Source: CAZVBR01 sp964625755
GTDB taxonomy: Bacteria > Patescibacteriota > Minisyncoccia > Phycocordibacterales > XYD1-FULL-46-19
Assembly (NCBI GenBank): GCA_964625755.1
Contig: CAZVBR010000026.1
Span: forward strand, 1-9,001
Length of the DNA: 9,001 nucleotides
Direction: 5' to 3'
Shown: one piece after another, positions 1 through 5,245 of the stretch
Layout of the letters: each line of letters starts with the position of its first letter
Position numbering within the stretch: position 1 is the first letter of the stretch
Translations under genes and position numbers: made by a program
The notes under the pieces: model-generated
The model's database searches: none
Seen by the model: only the letters and a program-made list of their open reading frames with translations
What the model was told of the DNA's origin: nothing

Positions 1-1
1 C

Positions 2-403
2 GGTTATCCAAGGGTAGAGGTACAAGCAGATCCGGAGACCCCTGATGGGGCTCCGACGGAAGATGTCCAGGGTTCGCCCGAAATGGAATTTTCGGAGGAG
101 GCAGTAAAGGGGCACATTGCAAATGTTATAAAAGATCTGGAGAGTGCACCGGAAGATCTTCAAGTTGAAGAACTTTGGGACGGGGAAGCCGGGAAAAAGG
201 CTCTTGAGCAGACAAGTGTCGGAGATGTTTTGAATGAGGGTTTTTCTGGTTCGGAGGATTTGTCTCGTGAAAACCAAGAAATACTTGGATATCTTAAAGA
301 CTTTTTCGAGCAGGTAAATGAAAAAAATGACATATCTGAACAAGATAAAGGAAAGAGAGTTTGGGAGTATTTCCGGGATCAATACCAAAGCAATAAAAAA
401 TAG
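2..403 (+). CDS. Acidic protein of unknown function, 5'-truncated by the window edge
   Basis: The frame is open without a stop from base 2 to the TAG at 401-403, so this is the C-terminal part of a longer gene. The first in-frame ATG, at 83, follows a Pro/Glu/Asp/Gly-rich stretch (GYPRVEVQADPETPDG...) that looks like a flexible linker and not like intergenic DNA. The part after residue M (base 83) is 106 residues, strongly acidic and predicted mainly helical, with no Cys and no membrane segment, ending in a polar Lys-rich tail. I recognise no family. The next gene starts 36 nt downstream on the same strand with no terminator between, so the two are probably co-transcribed. If the true start were the ATG at 83, the protein would be a 106-aa soluble helical protein; there is no Shine-Dalgarno site before it. 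The coding call is firm, the start is unknown, and no function can be given. Confidence 0.7.
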   Translation, partial: GYPRVEVQADPETPDGAPTEDVQGSPEMEFSEEAVKGHIANVIKDLESAPEDLQVEELWDGEAGKKALEQTSVGDVLNEGFSGSEDLSRENQEILGYLKDFFEQVNEKNDISEQDKGKRVWEYFRDQYQSNKK

Positions 404-439
404 GTCGGATCATTTATTATCCCTAATTAATGCATTGTT

Positions 440-772
440 ATGGCACAAGAAGATGAATATATCGACTCTTTGATCTCGGATGTTTTAAGTTCTCCGGGCT
501 ACAAAGATCTGTCTGAAGAAAAAAAGCTTTCGATCAAAGAAAAATTAGAAGACCACTTTCAATCCTTGGTGATCGATACTACCCTAAATCGACTGACCAA
601 GGATCAAATGCAGGAACTCAAAAAAGTGATGGAGGAAGATGAAAGCAAAATGGAAGAAAAAATGGAAGAATTTGCTTCTACTATTCCGTTGCTGGCCGCT
701 GATATCGAGAGTCGCTTAGATCAAGAGGTAGAGGCCTTGAAACGACTGGAAGGAGGGTCGGATCAAGAGTAG
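440..772 (+). CDS. Small acidic all-helical protein, unknown function (DUF5663-like layout)
   Basis: This 110-aa protein is nearly all charged helix. It has a short N-terminal helix (YIDSLISDVL, about 7-16), a second helix (LSEEKKLSIKEKLEDHF, about 24-40), then a Thr/Leu turn and a long Lys/Glu-rich helix (about 53-78) before a final helix (about 82-105). There is no Cys, signal peptide or membrane segment. From memory, the order of helices resembles the small acidic proteins grouped as DUF5663 in Patescibacteria; I cannot confirm that without a profile search. The start ATG at 440 has no Shine-Dalgarno site; an ATG at 430 is in another frame. It lies 36 nt after the preceding gene on the same strand. 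A weak hairpin around 787-807 follows its stop. Codon use matches its neighbours, so I see no sign of recent transfer. Confidence 0.75.
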   Translation: MAQEDEYIDSLISDVLSSPGYKDLSEEKKLSIKEKLEDHFQSLVIDTTLNRLTKDQMQELKKVMEEDESKMEEKMEEFASTIPLLAADIESRLDQEVEALKRLEGGSDQE

Positions 773-806
773 GTCTAAAATTAGCGACCGAGGTATTTAG
801 GATCGG

Positions 807-835
807 TTTGTTTTAGGGGTGGTTTTTGTTAGAAT
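807..835 (+). promoter_or_regulatory. Candidate promoter for the 378-aa gene
   Basis: A TTTGTT hexamer (807-812) is followed after 17 nt by TAGAAT (830-835), which matches the -10 consensus at 5 of 6 bases. It is preceded by TG at 827-828 with one spacer base, i.e. an extended -10. A start near 842 would leave an AT-rich leader of about 35 nt before the ATG at 877. The -35 match is weak, and this is motif reading only. Confidence 0.45.
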
Positions 836-876
836 AAGGTAAATTTCCGGATTATTAATTAATACGGTAAAATAAA

Positions 877-2013
877 ATGAAATTTGAGAATTTAAATCAA
901 GAGCTTCCCGGATCGGAGCAAGAATCACCGTTAAATCCTGAGCTGAAACAGAAACTAAAAGAGGAGGACAAGACCGAGATGCGACCGTGGCGACGGAGTG
1001 TCTTGCAACTTTTGACCGCCGGATCGGTTCTGGCGACAGGGGCTTTTGAGACTCCTGCAGAAAAAGAACGGGTCAAAAAAGACCTGAAAATGGATCGCGA
1101 TTTTGATCCGACTAAAACGATCATTAGCCGATCGGAAAGAGAGGGTAAAATAAACAAAGAACGCAGTGATGTCTTAAAAGAGATAGAGACCAAGCACGGG
1201 GTCACCGTAACCCTGGGAGATCCGGTTAAAGAGAGTGATACCTTGAGCAAGGTTTGTATCGGGGTGTATTATAATGAAGTTCATATCGGGGACTTAGAAG
1301 AAGGGCGAGCTTTGCATGACTGTTTGACACCCGGTGAGTTTCAGGATCGAATTGAGGAAATGTTGGAACAAAAAGGGGTTGAGGTCGAGAGATCTCGTCC
1401 GACTTTGAGAAAGAGGGTGAATGGCTATTTGGCCTTAATTACCAATCGAACGGATCTTGATTTACTGCCAAAGGGTGAGCAAGAAGGAGAGTTTCGTTTG
1501 GTGAAGGTCGCCCCCGGGGGAGAGGAGTTGGATCTTGGTGAAGTATCTTTTTCTTCTTCGAGAGCCGGTTTTGACGAGATCGAAGTCGAGGTAAAAAAAG
1601 TTTTAAGGTCGACTGAAGAGAGATATCTGAATGAACCGAATTACTCTGATGATCTACCCTTTGCCCAGGTGGTGGAAAGAGAGGCTCTAGGGAGGATCCT
1701 TCATTACGGGGGAGCGATCCGGGGCAGAGAACTGATAGTTGATGTCAGTAAAAATTTACCCGAACAAGGTGTGAGTGGTTTGTTGACCTCTAAGGAAGTG
1801 ACCAAGATATTGGCCGGTGAGTATTCCGGAAAAAGAACTTTTCAACGGATAACCATTGACAAAGAAACAACTGATAAATTTGTTTTGAGAGTGAACCCGG
1901 AAAAGACTTCTCAAGTATTGATGATAGCTCAAAATACGGATGATAGTTTTACAATGTCTATCTACCCCGGGTCGTCCGAGGAGGGAATAGACCGTTGGCA
2001 TTGGCGAAAATGA
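877..2013 (+). CDS. Unknown 378-aa protein with a twin-arginine-like N-terminal segment
   Basis: Residues 1-35 are polar and charged. Then R39-R40 begins RRSVLQ, followed by a moderately hydrophobic stretch to about A56 (LLTAGSVLATGAF) and an acidic Pro-containing region. This fits a Tat-type signal (RR-x-V-L-x plus a mild h-region, with V-L-A or T-G-A as possible cleavage sites) or a single membrane anchor. The long n-region is unusual for a plain Sec signal. The remaining roughly 320 residues are Glu/Lys/Arg-rich and of mixed strand and helix, with two Cys (near residues 127 and 148) and no motif I recognise. No catalytic signature is visible. The ATG at 877 has no Shine-Dalgarno site, but an extended -10 promoter lies at 807-835. 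The next gene begins 27 nt after the stop, suggesting co-transcription. If exported, it would act at the membrane or cell surface, but that depends on the N-terminal reading. A genome search for tatA/tatC would test it. Confidence 0.75.
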   Translation: MKFENLNQELPGSEQESPLNPELKQKLKEEDKTEMRPWRRSVLQLLTAGSVLATGAFETPAEKERVKKDLKMDRDFDPTKTIISRSEREGKINKERSDVLKEIETKHGVTVTLGDPVKESDTLSKVCIGVYYNEVHIGDLEEGRALHDCLTPGEFQDRIEEMLEQKGVEVERSRPTLRKRVNGYLALITNRTDLDLLPKGEQEGEFRLVKVAPGGEELDLGEVSFSSSRAGFDEIEVEVKKVLRSTEERYLNEPNYSDDLPFAQVVEREALGRILHYGGAIRGRELIVDVSKNLPEQGVSGLLTSKEVTKILAGEYSGKRTFQRITIDKETTDKFVLRVNPEKTSQVLMIAQNTDDSFTMSIYPGSSEEGIDRWHWRK

Positions 2014-2040
2014 TTACTCGTTAACCGTTTTCTGGTAAAA

Positions 2041-2271
2041 ATGTCCATTAAAATACAACGACAAAGAAAAAAAATACCTTCTGATCTTCTGGCTTGGCTT
2101 GAAGAACGCGGGGTAAATGAGACTGACCGTAGATATTGGCAAGAGTTGATCCTGGTTTTGGATCGACCGGCTCTGGAGATGATCTGGAGTTATCTGTCAG
2201 AAAACCCGGACGACCTTCCGGAGCTGACGAACAATGTCCGCTATAAAATTAGATCCCTTCGCGGGTACTAG
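2041..2271 (+). CDS. Small hypothetical protein, 76 aa
   Basis: A short soluble protein with a basic N-terminus (MSIKIQRQRKKIPSD) followed by helices: LLAWLEERG (about 17-25), a Trp-rich segment with RRYWQELILVLDRPALEMIWSY (about 30-52), and a C-terminal basic tail ending RSLRGY. There is no Cys, membrane segment or recognised motif. It sits 27 nt after the 378-aa gene and 48 nt before the exchanger gene, on the same strand, so a single transcript is plausible. There is no Shine-Dalgarno site before the ATG. The call rests on a clean frame, codon use like its neighbours, tight packing, and a plausible amphipathic composition. The function is unknown. Confidence 0.6.
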   Translation: MSIKIQRQRKKIPSDLLAWLEERGVNETDRRYWQELILVLDRPALEMIWSYLSENPDDLPELTNNVRYKIRSLRGY

Positions 2272-2319
2272 ATGTAATTTATGGCCGGATCAATCGACTA
2301 TATTCGAGAAAGATAAGGT

Positions 2320-3291
2320 ATGGATTGGTTTTTATATTTATCACTGTTTGTTAGTGCTTGCGGTCTTTTGTATGTTTCCGGGGAGATCATAATTGATCAC
2401 TTGGTCCGACTTTCTCGTTACTTTGGTTTGGCCGAGTTCGTGGTCGCCTTTTTGGTGGTAGCCACCGCTGCTTCCTTGCCGAATTTGTTCATCGGGGTGA
2501 GTTCGGCTTTGCGCGGGGTTCCGGAATTATCTCTGGGAGATGTCTTTGGTAATAATTTAGTGACCATGACCTTGGCTGTGGCGGCGGCGATATTTTTTTC
2601 GGCCGGTAAAACCATAAGAGCGGAAGGAAAAACCATTCAGACCACCGTTTTGGCGGCGGCCGGATTTTCTGTTTTACCACTTGTTTTGATGGCCGATGGA
2701 GTCTTGTCCCGGTTAGACGGAGTAATACTGGTAGCGGCTTTTGCCGGTTATATTGCTTGGTTATTTTCAAAAAAGGATCGCTTTTCAAAGAGTCTTGGTG
2801 GTTCAGATGAGATGCAGCCCTTGGGGGTGGTCTTGAAGCAGTCATTGGCCAGCCTGGTTTTGGTACTTTTAGGCATGGGCGGCTTGGTTTTGGCGGCTCA
2901 AGGTATCGTAACGGCTGCGGAATTTTTCGCTCTGAGTTTGGGGTTTTCGTTGATTCTGATCGGGGTTTTGGTTGTCGGTCTGGGCAATGCCTTACCGCAA
3001 GTGTATTTTGCCGTAGCTTCGGCTCGGCGCGGTGAGTCTTCGATCATCTTAGGTAATTTAATGGGGGCGACTATTATGCCGGCCACTTTGGTTTTGGGTT
3101 TGGTTTCGATCATTGATCCGGTGCCGGTGGATAATCTGGACCTCTTTTCGATCAGTCGCTTCTTTTTGATCTTGGCGGCGGCGATGTTCCTTCTGACCAT
3201 TAAAACCGAACATAAACTGGTGCTTTGGGAGGGCTGGGTGCTACTTTTTATTTACTTGGCTTTTCTGGCTTCGGTTTTGTTTGTCATATGA
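2320..3291 (+). CDS. CaCA-superfamily cation exchanger (COG0530-like) with altered ion-site residues
   Basis: A 323-aa integral membrane protein with about ten hydrophobic helices in two halves, split by a polar loop at about 150-168. This is the inverted-repeat layout and usual length of bacterial Na+/Ca2+ antiporters. The first alpha repeat is at about 43-85 (TAASLPNLF ... LGDVFGNNL) and the second at about 215-256 (GLGNALPQVYF ... LGNLMGAT). In the family, each repeat carries G-T-S-x-P-E, whose Glu binds Ca2+. Here those positions are Asn55 (AAT at 2482) and Gln227 (CAA at 2998). The following G-S-N/D motif is GNN at 77-79 and GAT at 249-251. The fold is convincing, but Ca2+ transport is doubtful; a monovalent cation or H+ role is an inference. 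The ATG at 2320 gives a complete first helix; AAGG lies too close to it to be a good ribosome site. It is the last gene of the left + strand group, and no terminator is obvious after it. Confidence 0.85.
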   Translation: MDWFLYLSLFVSACGLLYVSGEIIIDHLVRLSRYFGLAEFVVAFLVVATAASLPNLFIGVSSALRGVPELSLGDVFGNNLVTMTLAVAAAIFFSAGKTIRAEGKTIQTTVLAAAGFSVLPLVLMADGVLSRLDGVILVAAFAGYIAWLFSKKDRFSKSLGGSDEMQPLGVVLKQSLASLVLVLLGMGGLVLAAQGIVTAAEFFALSLGFSLILIGVLVVGLGNALPQVYFAVASARRGESSIILGNLMGATIMPATLVLGLVSIIDPVPVDNLDLFSISRFFLILAAAMFLLTIKTEHKLVLWEGWVLLFIYLAFLASVLFVI

Positions 3292-3509
3292 TCGATCGGG
3301 GTTTTAGTGCTTAGTTTTCGGGTTTGGGCGGTATGTTGGAATAGGGTATCAGAAGTTAAGAGTAAAATATTTGCTTTTTTTGTTTTTTCTGTCATACTAG
3401 GAAAGCAGTAAGTGTTTCTCTTTGCTTCGGGCTTTTGAGTGTAGCGGTTGTAGGTAGACTAAGAGAAGGTCGCCTTACAGCAGTTTATAAGTAGAATAGT
3501 GTATAAATT
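3292..3509 (+). other. Intergenic spacer and probable leader of the RRM gene
   Basis: There is no ORF of note here. The right part is probably the 5' leader of the RNA-binding protein, if the promoter at 3371-3398 is used (leader about 105 nt). A perfect 7-bp inverted repeat, TTCTCTT (3416-3422) with AAGAGAA (3461-3467), could close a stem over a 38-nt loop. I see no terminator for the exchanger gene. Confidence 0.4.
3371..3398 (+). promoter_or_regulatory. Candidate promoter for the RRM protein gene
   Basis: TTGCTT (3371-3376), 16 nt, then CATACT (3393-3398), preceded by TG at 3390-3391 as an extended -10. A start near 3405 gives a leader of about 105 nt before the ATG at 3510. Each hexamer is an imperfect match; the T-rich spacer and the TG dinucleotide support the call. 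Confidence 0.4.
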
Positions 3510-3767
3510 ATGGCAAAAAAGCTATATGTTGGCGGTCTGCCTTACTCTACCACTGAATCAGAAATGTCTGAGGCTTTTGGTCAAGCGGGAACGGTGGTTT
3601 CAACAGCCATTATCACCGACCGGGAAACCGGCCGATCACGTGGTTTTGGATTTGTTGAGATGGAGTCCGACGAAGATGCAGCTGCAGCTATTGAAATGTG
3701 GAACGGTAAAGAATTCGGCGGAAGAACTTTAACTGTCAATGAAGCTCGCCCGATGACTAATCGGTAG
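3510..3767 (+). CDS. Single-RRM RNA-binding protein
   Basis: This 85-aa protein is a single RNA recognition motif with almost nothing else. RNP2 is L5-Y-V-G-G-L10 and RNP1 is R44-G-F-G-F-V-E-M51, so the aromatic residues that stack on RNA bases (Y6, F46, F48) are all present. The rest of the fold follows the usual order: helix (TESEMSEAFGQ, 15-25), strand (TVVSTAIITD, 28-37), helix (DEDAAAAIEMWNG, 54-66), then GGRTLTVNEARP. It matches the short bacterial and cyanobacterial Rbp family, which bind single-stranded RNA and are often cold-responsive. It lacks the C-terminal Gly-rich tail found in some cyanobacterial members. There is no Shine-Dalgarno site before the ATG at 3510, and its leader is long. 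A strong terminator follows at 3780-3816, so it is a single-gene transcript. A competing frame at 3499-3732 has no such motifs. Confidence 0.93.
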   Translation: MAKKLYVGGLPYSTTESEMSEAFGQAGTVVSTAIITDRETGRSRGFGFVEMESDEDAAAAIEMWNGKEFGGRTLTVNEARPMTNR

Positions 3768-3779
3768 GCTTTTCGCAAG

Positions 3780-3816
3780 AACAAAAACCCCGTCTTTAAT
3801 TGGCGGGGTTTTTGTT
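3780..3816 (+). terminator. Rho-independent terminator of the RRM gene
   Basis: CAAAAACCCCG (3782-3792) pairs perfectly with CGGGGTTTTTG (3804-3814), extended by A-T pairs to 3780/3816, around an 11-nt loop. The T-run at 3809-3817 forms the tail. It lies 12 nt after the stop codon. Confidence 0.9.
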
Positions 3817-3859
3817 TGGTCCGGAATATGGTAAATTACTAATTGTGCGGTTTCGGTAG

Positions 3860-3931
3860 CGGGCTGTCGTATAATGGTTATTATGCACGGCTGGGGGTCG
3901 TGTGATCCCGGTTCGATCCCGGGCAGCCCGA
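3860..3931 (+). tRNA. tRNA-Pro(GGG)
   Basis: A complete cloverleaf. The acceptor stem is CGGGCTG (3860-3866) with CAGCCCG (3924-3930), discriminator A3931. The D-arm is GTATAATGGTTATTAT. The anticodon stem CACGG/TCGTG encloses loop CTGGGGG, with anticodon GGG at 3893-3895. The variable loop is TGAT, and the T-arm is CCCGG-TTCGATC-CCGGG. The C1-G72 pair with A73 is typical of tRNA-Pro. It reads CCC and CCU codons. CCA is not encoded, so it must be added enzymatically. No clear promoter stands out: a weak TAAATT at 3832-3837 sits just after the upstream terminator. Confidence 0.95.
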
Positions 3932-4020
3932 AGGGAGTGATAAAAAAGCTAGTTCAGGATACTTGATTGGTTTTTCGGTTCGGAAGTTTCAAGATCGCTT
4001 TTTTAAAGAAAATGGGTAGT

Positions 4021-4049
4021 TTGCAGGAATGTTAAAAATACTTTATATT
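4021..4049 (+). promoter_or_regulatory. Candidate promoter with no ORF immediately downstream
   Basis: TTGCAG (4021-4026), exactly 17 nt, then TATATT (4044-4049, 5 of 6 to the -10 consensus). The predicted start near 4056 lies only about 37 nt before a perfect terminator hairpin (4093-4116), so the product would be a very short RNA, or a leader of the zinc-ribbon gene if transcription reads through. Confidence 0.45.
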
Positions 4050-4092
4050 TTTAGTATGAGTTGGGTAGTTAAAAAATAATAATAAACACTGC

Positions 4093-4125
4093 GATCAAGG
4101 CCGAGAAGCCTTGATCTTTTCTTTT
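4093..4125 (+). terminator. Strong intrinsic terminator
   Basis: GATCAAGGC (4093-4101) pairs perfectly with GCCTTGATC (4108-4116) around the loop CGAGAA, followed by TTTTCTTTT (4117-4125). It ends either the tRNA-Pro transcript or a short RNA from the promoter at 4021-4049, and it lies 67 nt upstream of the zinc-ribbon start, where it could act as an attenuator. Confidence 0.9.
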
Positions 4126-4174
4126 AGCTTCTGAATGGTTTGGAGGCTAAAAGGAAATAGGTCTTTTGTTTTCA

Positions 4175-4182
4175 AAAGGAGG
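4175..4182 (+). promoter_or_regulatory. Strong Shine-Dalgarno site
   Basis: AAAGGAGG lies 9 nt before the ATG at 4192. It decides the start of the zinc-ribbon gene against an in-frame ATG at 4135, and it is the only strong site of this kind in front of any gene in the window. Confidence 0.85.
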
Positions 4183-4191
4183 GGTGCGATT

Positions 4192-4401
4192 ATGATCCAG
4201 TGCGGAGTGTGTCAGAGGGTCTTTGATCCAGGTGAACCTTGGAACGTCAAGGTGATAGTTTGTCACCGTTGCCGGGAAAAGGGTACATCGATAGTTTTTT
4301 CGGACGAAGACGAGTTCGGTAAACGTTACCTTAGTCGCAAGTTGACTCGCAAGGAGATGAGAGAGAGAAGGGAAGCCCGGGGGGTCAAAGTTGGCCCCTA
4401 A
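4192..4401 (+). CDS. Small zinc-ribbon protein, unknown function
   Basis: From the ATG at 4192 the protein has 69 residues. C4-x2-C7 and C24-x2-C27 form a clear four-cysteine zinc ribbon (MIQCGVCQRVF ... VIVCHRC). After it comes an acidic patch (SDEDEFG, 37-43) and a very basic, helical C-terminus (RKLTRKEMRERREARG, 49-64). Such a ribbon plus basic tail is common in small nucleic-acid or ribosome-associated proteins; that role is an inference, and I do not recognise a named family. The start was chosen over the in-frame ATG at 4135 because AAAGGAGG sits 9 nt upstream of 4192 and because residues upstream of it (RLKGNRSFVFKRRGA) do not continue the ribbon. It lies alone between a terminator (4093-4125) and a GC-rich hairpin (4417-4440). 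Confidence 0.8.
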   Translation: MIQCGVCQRVFDPGEPWNVKVIVCHRCREKGTSIVFSDEDEFGKRYLSRKLTRKEMRERREARGVKVGP

Positions 4402-4416
4402 TAACCCCTATAAACA

Positions 4417-4440
4417 GAAGCCCCCGTTTTCGGGGGCTTC
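4417..4440 (+). terminator. GC-rich hairpin after the zinc-ribbon gene
   Basis: GAAGCCCCCG (4417-4426) and CGGGGGCTTC (4431-4440) form a perfect 10-bp stem with a TTTT loop, 15 nt after the stop. No T-run follows (GGATTGCC), so it is not a textbook intrinsic terminator; it may stabilise the 3' end or work with another factor. Confidence 0.6.
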
Positions 4441-4586
4441 GGATTGCCAAGCTCGGAAGATAAGCGTTTACCTGGTCGAGGTTACTGGTTTGATAAATCA
4501 AGCTCAATGCGAAAGACCGGTTGCGTTCATTGTCTCCGAGGTGCTCGGACAAAGAACCGTGTCTTAATTGAATCTTTCCCGGTTTT
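4441..4586 (+). other. Non-coding spacer holding an imperfect long hairpin
   Basis: There is no gene here. The main structure is an imperfect hairpin at 4515-4563: outer stem GAC-CGGTT (4515-4522) with AACCG-T-GTC (4555-4563), inner stem TTGTC (4530-4534) with GACAA (4548-4552), and CGAG (4537-4540) with CTCG (4544-4547) around the loop GTG. It could be a small RNA or a processing signal upstream of tRNA-Gly. I match it to no known RNA family. Confidence 0.35.
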
Positions 4587-4615
4587 TTGCTAGCATTAAG
4601 AAGTCTAGGTAAATT
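4587..4615 (+). promoter_or_regulatory. Candidate promoter for tRNA-Gly
   Basis: TTGCTA (4587-4592), 17 nt, then TAAATT (4610-4615). The predicted start falls at or just before the 5' end of the tRNA at 4622. GGTAAATTA (4608-4616) recurs upstream of tRNA-Pro (3830-3838). The -10 matches at only 4 of 6 bases. Confidence 0.4.
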
Positions 4616-4621
4616 AGATTC

Positions 4622-4693
4622 GCGGGTGTCGTATAATGGCTATTATGCCAGCCTTCCAAGCTGGAGATACGGGTTCGATTCCCGTCACCCGCA
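4622..4693 (+). tRNA. tRNA-Gly(UCC)
   Basis: A complete cloverleaf. The acceptor stem is GCGGGTG (4622-4628) with CACCCGC (4686-4692), discriminator A4693. The D-arm is GTATAATGGCTATTAT. The anticodon stem CCAGC/GCTGG encloses loop CTTCCAA, with anticodon TCC at 4655-4657. The variable loop is AGAT, and the T-arm is ACGGG-TTCGATT-CCCGT. It reads GGA and GGG. The bases after A73 are CCG, so CCA is not encoded. The D-arm differs from that of the nearby tRNA-Pro at a single base. Confidence 0.95.
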
Positions 4694-4834
4694 CCGCTGT
4701 AGCTGTTTAGTTGAAGTAGTATTAGCAAAAGATCAGATCAAAACCGCCCGAGTTGATAAATAAGCGATCGGGTGCGTCTATATGTTTTTTGATCTTAAGA
4801 GGCGGTGCTTAAGAGTATCTTGGTAAAAGAGCGA
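4694..4834 (+). other. Structured non-coding spacer after tRNA-Gly
   Basis: There is no ORF of note. AGATCAAAA (4735-4743) pairs perfectly with TTTTGATCT (4787-4795), enclosing a 7-bp stem CGCCCGA (4745-4751) with TCGGGTG (4768-4774, one G-U). CTTAAG occurs at 4794-4799 and again at 4808-4813 and could form a competing hairpin over GGCGG, which can itself pair with CCGCC (4744-4748). This suggests a folded RNA or a 3' trailer; no known family is recognised. Confidence 0.35.
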
Positions 4835-4880
4835 CCACTAAAAATCCCCGCCATGAAAAGCGGGGGTTTTTAGGTAGTGG
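4835..4880. terminator. Bidirectional terminator between convergent units
   Basis: CCCCGC (4846-4851) pairs with GCGGGG (4860-4865), extended through a T-G wobble and AAAAA (4840-4844) with TTTTT (4867-4871), and, after a bulge, CCACT (4835-4839) with AGTGG (4876-4880). T-runs exist on both strands. It separates the + strand tRNA-Gly from the - strand HU gene, which ends at 4921. Confidence 0.85.
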
Positions 4881-4920
4881 CAAACCTTTTAAAGTCTGCT
4901 TTTGAAAACTAAAATAAGGC

Positions 4921-5193
4921 CTATTTGACGCTGTCTTTTAAGGCCTTAGAGGGGCGAAATTTTGGAACACGCATGGCCGGAACCTCTACGCTTTCGCCGG
5001 TTCGAGGATTGCGGGCGGTTCGGGCTGCCCGTTCTTTGGCGGAGAAAATGCCCAAGCCGGCGATCGAAACATCCTCTCCATTTTTTAGGCTTTCTGTGAT
5101 ACTGTTGATGATCGTCTCAACGGCTTTCTCGGCACTTGCTTTTGTGCCACCAATGGACTCATGAACAGCATCGACTAAATTTAACTTATTCAT
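4921..5193 (-). CDS. HU-family DNA-binding protein
   Basis: From the ATG at 5193 the protein has 90 residues, the standard length for HU. The N-terminal helices (MNKLNLVDAVHESIG, then ASAEKAVETIINSITESL) form the dimer body. GEDVSIAGLGIFSAKERAAR (39-58) matches the family signature, and the DNA-binding arm carries RNPRTGE (61-67) with the tip proline P63 that intercalates into bent DNA. The C-terminus is the usual KFRPSKALKDSV. HU dimers bend and compact DNA in the nucleoid. The frame stays open upstream to 5274, but the extra 27 residues do not look like HU and would cover the promoter, so 5193 is preferred. No Shine-Dalgarno site is visible. It has its own promoter and a terminator at 4835-4880, so it is probably transcribed alone. 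Confidence 0.95.
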   Translation of the reverse strand: MNKLNLVDAVHESIGGTKASAEKAVETIINSITESLKNGEDVSIAGLGIFSAKERAARTARNPRTGESVEVPAMRVPKFRPSKALKDSVK

Positions 5194-5245
5194 AAATTTA
5201 TAGTTTAATTTGTTAATCACGACCCGCTTATAAAGCTTAAATAAT

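Noticed and set aside
787..813. Weak terminator after the 110-aa gene
   Set aside because: The stem ACCGA/TCGGT is only 5 bp with an 11-nt loop, and the T-run overlaps the -35 of the next promoter; too weak to list.
897..1250. Antisense ORF of 117 aa inside the 378-aa gene
   Set aside because: Ser/Leu-rich shadow of the coding strand, with no motif, promoter or ribosome site.
2418..3200. Three antisense ORFs inside the exchanger gene
   Set aside because: Low-complexity Lys/Ala/Thr/Pro/Arg compositions expected opposite a hydrophobic membrane protein.
3499..3732. Overlapping + strand ORF over the RRM gene
   Set aside because: It shares DNA with a clear RRM protein in another frame and has no recognisable sequence of its own.
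4135..4191. Upstream ATG for the zinc-ribbon gene
   Set aside because: No Shine-Dalgarno site there, whereas a strong one precedes the ATG at 4192.
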